From assembly GCA_964017125.1 (NCBI GenBank), contig OZ024902.1, positions 59,197,346 to 59,261,345 on the forward strand: a stretch of 64,000 nt of DNA, in the 5' to 3' direction. A program made the translations under genes and the position numbers. Of this stretch, positions 56,918 to 64,000 are shown piece after piece. Numbering within the stretch: the stretch's first letter is position 1; every line of letters begins with the position of its first letter. The notes beneath the pieces are model-generated. The model was not told where the DNA came from and did no database searches. It saw only the letters and a program-made list of their open reading frames with translations. This DNA is from Flabesymbios commensalis (Eukaryota; Annelida; Polychaeta; Terebellida; Flabelligeridae).

Positions 56918-57070
56918 CAGGGGCGGATCCAGGATTTGAAAAAGGAGGGGGCGAAAAGGGTTCGGGGGCGAGATTTTCGGCATATTTAGGCCAATTTAGG
57001 AGACTTTTTAAAGAATTTGGCACAAAATGGGGTGGGCGTGCGCCCCCCCCCCCCTCTGGATCCGCGCCTG
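56918..57070. mobile_element. hAT-like MITE
   Basis: CAGGGGCGGATCCAGGATTT at the left and CCTCTGGATCCGCGCCTG at the right are inverted ends of the widespread CAGNGGCGGATCCAG type. TCCGT flanks both sides (56913-56917 and 57071-57075), so a 5-bp duplication is visible; hAT elements usually make 8 bp. The interior includes a C homopolymer and is non-coding. Confidence 0.8.
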
Positions 57071-57501
57071 TCCGTACACAGGTACACGACCGTAGGCCTA
57101 AATCTAATTTAAGATAACTGTAGACAAGTCATGTAGGCCTACATTTGTATTATAACAATAACTGAGATTGCCCCCATTAATGTCTAACGGAGTAGGCCCC
57201 TAACGGAAGTCGTGTGAATGAACAGAACGGACAGCGGGTGCAGATGCAGATGCGGACGCCCCATATGAACGCCCCCGGCCTGATGAGATGTGATCTTACC
57301 GTACCAGTAAAATCTTGCTAACGAAGTTTTAATCTAGCCTCCTAGGGCTAGGCCTCTACTTAGAAGCATTGCCTAGTCAACATTGTCAACCGGTCCGTCC
57401 CGCCCCCGGTTTCCTAGTAGGCTAGACAGTGTAACGTTTAAAGTCTACTTTTTTGTGACGCTGAAAGGTGTATGGCCGCCACCTTTAATAAGTTCTTAGA
57501 C

Positions 57502-57805
57502 TTAAAGAGACTGGCCCAGGCTAAAATCATAAAAAATCGGTGATTTTATTTTGGTCCCTTAATATGATCATATGATGTAAACATGTCTATAGACTAGAAC
57601 TGCAATTTTTTAATATTTTTCCTGCTGCGCATTCACCAGTTAGACTAGATATAGACTAACGTTAGAGACAAAATTCCGGTAGTCTATTTATAATTTTTGC
57701 ACCAGTTAGGCTAGATATAGACTTGAGACGAAATTCCCGTAGTCTATTTATAATTTTTGACATGGTTGTCAATGGTTAGAAAGTTTCGTCTCTAGACTAT
57801 ATCTA
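57502..57805. mobile_element. TTAA-family C MITE with internal duplication
   Basis: TTAA-AGAGACTGGCCCAGGCTA starts it. The interior contains two tandem copies of a ~70-bp block (CACCAGTTAGACTAGATATA ... GTAGTCTATTTATAATTTTT), at about 57640 and 57702. The right terminus is missing. Confidence 0.75.
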
Positions 57806-57940
57806 GCCTAACTAAGAAAACTAAGCCTACTATAGTCTAGTGGGGGATCATAATGTCCAATTTAAAAATTAGTGAATAAACTTGCACATCTGATCTTGCT
57901 AAAATTGACAAAATTGATTTATAGGTCCTTCAGACCTTAA

Positions 57941-58203
57941 AGGGACTGGCCCAGGCTAAAATCATAAACAAATCGGTGTTTTATTTTGGCTTCTTATTAT
58001 GACCATATGATTAAGATGTAAACATGTCCATAGGTCTACTAGAACTGCAAATGGCAACCATGTAAAAAATTAGAAATACGGGAATTTCGTCTCTAGGCCT
58101 ATATCTAGTCTAACTGGTGAATGCGCAGCAAAAAATGGTCATGTTTACATCACATGATCATATTAAGAAGCCAAAATGATGATTTTAGCCTGGGCCAGTC
58201 CCC
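57941..58203. mobile_element. TTAA-family C MITE, whole
   Basis: AGGGACTGGCCCAGGCTAAA at the left and TTTAGCCTGGGCCAGTCCCC at the right are inverted ends. TTAA flanks both sides (57937-57940 and 58204-58207). Longer inverted similarity continues through TCCATAGGTCTACTAGAACT on the left. The TTAA target is the hallmark of piggyBac-type transposition, although these ends do not start with the usual CCC. Confidence 0.85.
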
Positions 58204-58214
58204 TTAACTTCCAT

Positions 58215-58345
58215 TCCGGTTTATTCTCAGAATTGCGTTACATGTCAAATGGTCTAATTTTGATTTTCGGGATTGTTGCCAAATGACTAGATAATAATGG
58301 TTACAAAATTTCGTGACAATCCCAAGGGCCTTGAGAATTGACTGA
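58215..58345 (+). repeat. Dispersed repeat with TTACATGTCAAATGGTCTAA
   Basis: TTATTCTCAGAATTGCGTTA, CATGTCAAATGGTCTAATTT and CCTTGAGAATTGACTGACTG parallel the copy at about 205-345 in the same orientation. Confidence 0.6.
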
Positions 58346-58785
58346 CTGGATAAAGTAAAGAGTTAAATCAATGCAGACCTGTCCCGTTGTTTTACCACGG
58401 TCGTCCCCCTAATTAATTGCGTGAATGCGGCTCGTTTAACATAATAATTCATATGTCATGTTACCTAGTTAAGTTACCAGGAATCTAGGTCCTAATGCCA
58501 GGTCAGCCTACATAGGCTAGTGTCTAGTCTTAGAAGTTTCTCAAGAACAGTAGACTAGGCCTATTGTCATTACCATGAAGCATCATGATAAGTTGATAAT
58601 TGCCAAACAGGCTGCATAGGCCTAACGTTATATCAGTGTTCAGTAGGCTACATGTAGTCCATTCAACGAAAGCTTATCATTATGATCCTATTAAAAGTAG
58701 GCCAAGCCTACTTGTAGGCCTACACACTAATATATATATATAACTATACGACTAAGTTACAAACATGATATCACTTATAAAAATT
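58346..58785. other. Non-coding; TAGGCCTA-rich
   Basis: Several TAGGCCTA motifs and a (TA)n tract (about 58729-58743). No exon is recognised. Confidence 0.4.
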
Positions 58786-58990
58786 ATCAACAAAATTCTG
58801 CTTATATATGTGACACCTATTGGTGACGTCACAATGTATATTTAAAGCTTTCCTAAGTCACTGTTCTTTTATTGTGACTTCACATAAGATATAAGTAGCA
58901 TAAAGTTTCATGGTGCCCACAGATATCATAACATTGAATATAATGCTGAACAGTTTCTATGACATAGTGAAATTATCATTACGTATTGTA
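58786..58990 (-). repeat. Dispersed ~220-bp repeat, minus copy
   Basis: Inverse of 54215-54446. TGACACCTATTGGTGACGTC, AAGCTTTCCTAAGTCACTGT, GTAGCATAAAGTTTCATGGT and GAACAGTTTCTATGACATAG follow in the order expected for the minus strand. Confidence 0.75.
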
Positions 58991-61234
58991 AACATCATCC
59001 CAATCGGTATTGCCTCATACCTATTACTCAGCTGTAGGCTACCACCGACAGATATCTATGTTTGGGAGATGTAATTATTGTGCATCCACGTCATCGCGGG
59101 ATCTTGGTCCCCCCTTGGATGGCGCTCAAGTTACAGATCAAGCTTGGCTTGACAGACCCCTGTATATTCTGAACGCAGTAATCTTAGGCACAGAAGATAC
59201 TGTCACCACTGGTCACTTGGGTGGGGTGTAGTCTAATTCTAGTTTATTAAAAAATGATACAATCAAACCAAATGTGATTATTGAAATCACTCCCCTTCCC
59301 TGACAAAACAGCATCTATATACCAAGGCAAAGGTGAACCTTGGAAAATGTGTGACGGAGTTTCTCAATCTTGGACAGATAGCTGTGCTGAGTATATATGT
59401 CAGCCTATTTTTACACGTAACAGATGGGCGAGGCTTTGTATCAGTCATTAGTGAAGCAGGGGTACTCACTCATACTCCGTTTCTCATTCCAGTAAGCCTA
59501 CTTACTCTCTTTCTTTCACAACATACCATAAAAACATATCGCTAGATGTAAACTCGTTCAGAACTACCTTGCCAGAGTGGTATTATATTAGGCTAGTCTC
59601 TACAGAGGTCTATTCTTGATGTTGGTCTTAATAGTTATTCACCAGGTGGCCCAATGCTCGAGGGTGGGGGTTTATTGCCATATTTTGTTTATTCCATTCT
59701 CGAGAGTAGAGGTCAAATAGAATCTTAATGGGTAGACCTAGCTTGTTCTCCTGTCGCCCAGGCCGGTTTTGACTCATACTTTGCCATTTCTGGCATTGCG
59801 CTAGGGCAGGCTGTCAGTTGGACTGGATTGAGTTTACATGATTAGCTTAGGCACAGAACTGGAATACATGTATTCCAGTTCTGTGGCTTAGGCTATAGCA
59901 TAGGTCTACTCGTAAAGTGATCATGGACATGGTTGTCGATCGCTACCACAACAAAACCTGAATGTGTGTAATTTCAGGCTATTTTTGTTTGTTTAAATTT
60001 GTTTATTGATATATAATTTCAAACATCCACATGACTACTACTTGTTTTTTTATACATGTTCATATATATACGGAAAAATAAACATTGTACACTGACAACA
60101 TAATTACATAGGCCCTAGTTAAAAAAAAGTATATACCATTTAACCCATTTTACACTTGAATCATTTTGAGGGAAGACAATACAAAATGTTTGGCTTATAT
60201 TGTTTTCTGACGCTTATATTGTTTAAGATCATGCCAGCCTACCTGGACATGTGGCAAATTTCCAAACTTGCATTATCGCTCACATAAACATATGTGTGTG
60301 TAGCTTTTGGGATAAAGGTTATGGGTGCATGTGTGTTCAGAGTAGTCCATAGCCATTATTTAAGAATTGCAATATTAGATTAGCAACCTGAAATATTGGT
60401 TTTAACTATTAAATCTAACAAAATCACAGTTTTCATATCCAAAATTTCTACGTGAGGAAAGGTACATGATAAGCTATGATAGAGGTAAGGTGGGGTACCC
60501 AAACATGAACATTGATTACAAACGGGCTATGGACTGACACCCACGGGCAATGGCTGCGGACATAAGTTGGAAATGATGACAGTCTATAGGCCCTAGCTAT
60601 GCCCCCCTGCCTGAGATAGAGAGTCAGTTATTCATACTTAACGAAATAATTATTTTCATAGCGTTTTTGTTAATTGCAAGAGCAATAGACTATAAAAGAT
60701 ATGTGTTTTGTTCAGTTTTGTTGTAAAATGGTTTGAATATTTGACAGGCCTACAACATCCACCTTGCTCTATCAGGTCTGACCGTCAGACTACCAGTCTG
60801 ACCTTGACAACAGGTGCGCCTCACAGATGTACGAACGGGAGGGGTGCGTGCAACATGAATATTCATTATGACGTCACCGGTTCACTGACTGTAGTGTGGA
60901 GGTCACACTCAGGTCAGATTGTCTGTGCTGCCTGAATTGGCCAGGGAGGAGGGGGGGTTCTGAACTCATAGCACATATACGTGTTATCCAAGAGTCTGCC
61001 GGTAGCAGACAACTGTATAGATGAAGATGACAACACCACTCATTCATTCATTCATTCATTCATTCATTCATTCCTTTATTTATTCACCCATCCATCCACC
61101 CTGCTCACTTGTAAATCAAGTATATATATACTTCCATTTTGCTGGCGTCACTGCGCTATCTTTTGCCTGTCACAGCCCTTCCAAAAGACCGTTTAAGCAC
61201 ACTTGTGAAATAAGCAGATACTTCCACTTTGCTG
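58991..61234. other. Non-coding; ATTC microsatellite
   Basis: A (CATT)n tract at about 61041-61072. A palindrome, CTGGAATACATGTATTCCAG, is at about 59860-59882. A CRE-like ATGACGTCACC is near 60867. Small open frames at 59010-59231 and 59333-59545 show no splice or family support. Confidence 0.45.
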
Positions 61235-61655
61235 TCTGCATCAGCGCGCTCCCACCAGCATGAAGTACTGACTGGGGCTGAATGGATACTGGCCAGGACC
61301 GGCGACGCTGGCCCAACATTTAACAGACATTGGGTTGGTGTCGGCTTATAATCGCCGGCAGTAAGCACTACCAGGCCAGCTGCTATCAACAAACACGAGG
61401 CGTTGAACCAGTGCTGGTTTAATGCTGGGCCAGCGTCGCAGACAAGCCACATTGTGTTACGCACATCGCATGGTTCCAAAACAGAAGAATAATTTTCGCT
61501 TAATACTTAGTCTCTACTGTCCACATGAGCCATTTAATAACATTAATTACAAAAGCTATTGACATTACATTTATTAGATATTAACCTTAATGGTTATGCT
61601 GCTGGAGGGGAGACATCTCTAGTTTTTTGTTTACAAAAAAACTAGACCCTTCTAG
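61235..61655 (-). mobile_element. Composite palindrome-bearing element, inverted copy
   Basis: On the minus strand it opens with a hairpin (CTAGTTTTTTTGTAAACAAA..CTAG), then GATGTCTCCCCTCCAGCAGC, AACCATTAAGGTTAATATCT, GGAACCATGCGATGTGCGTA and half a class A palindrome. AACAAACACGAGGCGTTGAA and the modules GATTATAAGCCGACACCAAC and CGTCGCCGGTCCTGGCCAGT follow. The distal palindromes present at 27788-28530 are missing here. Confidence 0.75.
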
Positions 61656-61784
61656 TTGCGATATGTAATGGTTTTTATATCTCTGATCTATAGAGGTGGA
61701 AACATATTGATTTACCTTTCACCGCTAATCACCTCGTCCGATCAGTTTTGTGTCTGTGCAGTCTCTCCTTCTATCAAGCAGGCG

Positions 61785-61950
61785 GTCAAACATGAGACGT
61801 TGACCCAATGCCAGGCTATTGTTGGCCCACCGTCTACGACGCTGAGCCAACATTAGCCCAGTATTGGTTTACTGTGTTGTGTTTGCCGCTACGCTGAATG
61901 AGGGCCAGCATCACAGACGGCAGGCCAACATTAACCCAACCTTGGTTTCA
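61785..61950. mobile_element. Two adjoining class A palindromes (composite distal part)
   Basis: AAACATGAGACGTTGACCCA, GGCCCACCGTCTACGACGCT and GCCAACATTAGCCCAGTATT, then GTGTTGTGTTTGCCGCTACG, AGGGCCAGCATCACAGACGG and CAACATTAACCCAACCTTGG. This is the distal part of the composite element on the minus strand, lying about 130 bp from the copy at 61235-61655. Confidence 0.7.
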
Positions 61951-62799
61951 AGTAGTAGTACTGCCCGAGATTTGTACAAGAAATAGAACGAGTGGAGGAG
62001 TTCTATTGCGAGTACAATGACGAGGGCTGTACAATAACTAGCTTGCAGCATTTGGGTCAGTTGCCCTTTGTTTTTTATTTCAATAGGCCTAAAAGTGGGG
62101 TACTGGGATGATTGCTAGTAGTAGTACTTTTCGCCCCCATCCGGGGAGGGTCATTAGGGATCTGTTTCATCTGTTGGATGCTGTTACGGCATTGTACGGA
62201 AGCACTAGTCTACAGCAATCATCCAAGGGCAGCTGCAGCCTCCTTGTATCTGGCTATAATCTTCGGGCGGATTGCCAGTGGCGTACCCTGGTTCCTCCGC
62301 TCAACAGCGGAGCCAATGCAGCACCCGCATCAGTGCTGGCGCTGATGTAGGCTGTGGTAGCCTTAAATAACCGGCAATAGCGTGTTTGACATTAGGTCTC
62401 TCACGTGGGATGAATGGAGTTACCCAGAGGGAGTGATCCTTCCTATTGTTACTCTGGGGACTATCCGACCCGAGGATAGCGGAGCTGCGCAAAATGCCAA
62501 AGAGTTTCGTCATTAAATTGTACAGCGAAACTCAAGTCTCCGGCCGTCTGAGCATGTCTGGGGGTATATCCCCTAGACATGCCCAGAACCCCTTATCGGG
62601 CGAGCGAAGGAAAACGCTCTCAATAACCCACCATGCCCTATCGCCCCCACCCTCACATCATCATCTGTACATCATTCATCTCATCAATTGACTACAACGT
62701 TTTTATCGTATTATAATGTCACTTAAAAGACCTTTTGTGCCGAAAAGTGACGTAAAGCAATGATTTACTACTACTACTACTAGGCCTAAAAGTCTGAAG
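61951..62799. other. GC-richer stretch, unidentified
   Basis: 62100-62680 is richer in G and C and open over about 70-80 codons in several frames on both strands, which argues against any one of them. No family was recognised. It may be a host element or an unlisted transposon. Confidence 0.25.
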
Positions 62800-62944
62800 A
62801 ACAAACAAAAGACGGCAACCAGACATACTGGCACCTTAGAGTGCATCACCCAACCAGCTTTAGTGCTGGCTAACATTGGTCCATTGTCAACCACGTTGGC
62901 TCAGAATTAGCTAAATATTGTTTCAACGTCTAGTGTTTGCTGGG
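62800..62944. mobile_element. Palindromic MITE, class A, degenerate
   Basis: ACAAACAAAAGACGGCAACC, AGCTTTAGTGCTGGCTAACA, AACCACGTTGGCTCAGAATT and GTTTCAACGTCTAGTGTTTG followed by CTGGG. TATA follows the right end. Confidence 0.6.
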
Positions 62945-62984
62945 TATAATGAAGGGAGATGTCACAGCATGTTTGTACTTTATG

Positions 62985-63035
62985 TGGGGCCACTGGCGAC
63001 GATGTTGGTCCAACATTAAAGCAACATAGGGTCAA
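62985..63035. mobile_element. Half of a class A palindrome
   Basis: GCCACTGGCGACGATGTTGG, TCCAACATTAAAGCAACATA and GGGTCAAAG are the right half only. Confidence 0.55.
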
Positions 63036-63748
63036 AGTTTGTTCAATCAGCCACTCCCCAGAAATCACAATTGAATAAAAAGAATCATAATTCTGAGAGT
63101 CATGTAGTTTCGCAATTGGGGATGATTAGGCAGGCCTACAACCAAAGATCTAACATATTTTTTGCGGAAGAATTCTGTTCATTTGAACAGATAGTCTACA
63201 AAGACTCTACACAATTATGCTGACGGAATTCACGAAGTAATATAGACTACCATTAATATTATTATAATGCTGTGGCTTGCCGAGACAGTAAATTATGACG
63301 TCATAATTTTATTTATAATTTGTGTTCTATTGTGTTTTTAACTTGGTTCATTACACAAAATTTTGACCCAAAATCGTTAATTTCATACCAATATATCGGT
63401 ACTTCAGGATATATGACGTCACAAAAATACAGATATATCGGTACATCGGGTCCAAAGGGTTAAATGTCAAAATTCGCGGGACAAGGGTCCCCCAGAATGC
63501 AATAGTGCCCTTGGGTAGGCCAATGCCCTACTCCATAATAATACTAAATATGCTTATCATACCCAACTAAAAGCCTCATTTAGAGCAAGTTCTCAAATCT
63601 CAGCAAGTTCATATATACTTGAGCGACATCTATGAGTTAAAAATTCAAAGCCCTTAGCCCTGGCCCCTACTTGGTCGTTTGCTTGCAAACAAACTGACTG
63701 TATTACTGCGGGGATTTGGAAACGGCCTTACCCCAAGCTTGTATGACA
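63036..63748. other. Non-coding; TTAA-type end
   Basis: ATATATCGGTACTTCAGGAT and ATATATCGGTACATCGGGTC are tandem-like motifs leading to CAAAGGGTTAA (about 63452-63462), a CCCTTT-TTAA terminus on the minus strand. Two TGACGTCA motifs are present nearby. The other end is not found. Confidence 0.45.
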
Positions 63749-63863
63749 CCCAGTAAACACAAAACATTTGTATGACTTTGTGCAATGTTGGACCAACGTC
63801 GAAGGGCGAAGACGTTGGGCCGACGTTGTATAAATGTTATACAAATGTTTTGTGTTTGCTGGG
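63749..63863. mobile_element. Palindromic MITE, class B, clean copy
   Basis: CCCAGTAAACACAAAACATT at the left and AATGTTTTGTGTTTGCTGGG at the right. Near the centre GGACCAACGTCGAAGGGCGA includes a small extra GAAGGGC. Class B arms TTGTATGACTTTGTGCAATG and TTGTATAAATGTTATACAAA pair over most of the length. Confidence 0.85.
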
Positions 63864-63897
63864 CAGGAGGACTTTCTCTCAAACATTGTACATTTAT

Positions 63898-63978
63898 CCA
63901 TTGTTGGTTCAATGTTGGGCCAGCGTCGCAGACGTTCGCCTAACATTAAAACAGCATTGGATCAATGTCTCGTTTGAG
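63898..63978. mobile_element. Palindromic MITE, class A
   Basis: CCATTGTTGGTTCAATGTTG, GGCCAGCGTCGCAGACGTTC, CTAACATTAAAACAGCATTG and GATCAATGTCTCGTTTGAG. It lies 35 bp after a class B copy, as at 38.5-38.75 kb. Confidence 0.7.
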
Positions 63979-64000
63979 TAGTATATTGTAATCAGTTCAG

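Noticed and set aside
62108-62513. Overlapping 70-80-codon frames on both strands
   Set aside because: Several frames are open at once in a GC-richer stretch, which is expected from composition; no conserved motif found.
1388-63978. CRISPR array or integrated phage structure
   Set aside because: Palindromes are irregularly spaced over 60 kb with no spacer logic, and the window is clearly eukaryotic.

Overview
The window reads as non-coding nuclear DNA of a metazoan, most likely a marine invertebrate. It is AT-rich, has no long open reading frame, no compact gene array and no bacterial-style gene spacing. The repeats are animal types: tRNA-headed SINEs, a 5S-rRNA-headed SINE, a decayed LINE, a PIF/Harbinger remnant, TTAA-flanked and hAT-like MITEs, and an unusually dense set of palindromic MITEs. 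The frequent short motif TAGGCCTA is seen in several marine invertebrate genomes, but it does not identify the species. The window is probably intergenic or intronic; no complete host gene can be called.

Layout. 0-15 kb: sparse DNA with a SINE fragment, TTAA MITEs, a hairpin, a 15-bp minisatellite (5.8-6.5 kb) and the first palindromic MITEs. 15.2-16.2 kb: a GC-richer, repeat-poor island. 16.7-25.8 kb: palindromic MITEs, SINE copies, a GGGCCCGTATTC palindrome, a 30-bp minisatellite (21.2-21.6 kb), a SINE with a 5S rRNA head (24.2 kb) and the best host-exon candidate (24762-24893, minus). 26.5-29.4 kb: several copies of a larger composite element built from nested palindromes. 29.6-30.9 kb: a tandem array of eight ~162-bp units of two types. 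33-39 kb: a hairpin, more palindromes and an inverted composite copy. 40.6-42.5 kb: a 1.83-kb fold-back element whose arms contain internal subrepeats. 44.3-45.3 kb: a ~157-bp duplicated segment carrying a palindrome. 46.2-46.7 kb: an unidentified broken coding-like block and a hairpin. 48.3 and 56.3 kb: two nearly whole heterodimeric SINEs with clear target-site duplications. 50-52.3 kb: LINE reverse transcriptase remnant and Harbinger transposase remnant. 54-59 kb: LINE linker fragment, a TTAA MITE family, a hAT-like MITE and an inverted pair of ~220-bp repeats. 61-64 kb: composite and palindromic elements again.

The strongest theme is inverted-repeat DNA. At least two dozen palindromes share the ends CCCAGCAAACAC/GTGTTTGCTGGG but carry one of two different cores. 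Larger composite elements embed several of these palindromes and end in their own small hairpin. A fold-back element, several hairpin families and TTAA-flanked palindromes add to it. Within single copies the two arms often match each other better than separate copies match one another, which suggests arm-to-arm correction or repeated fresh inverted duplication. All calls come from reading the sequence by eye; boundaries of degenerate repeats are approximate.
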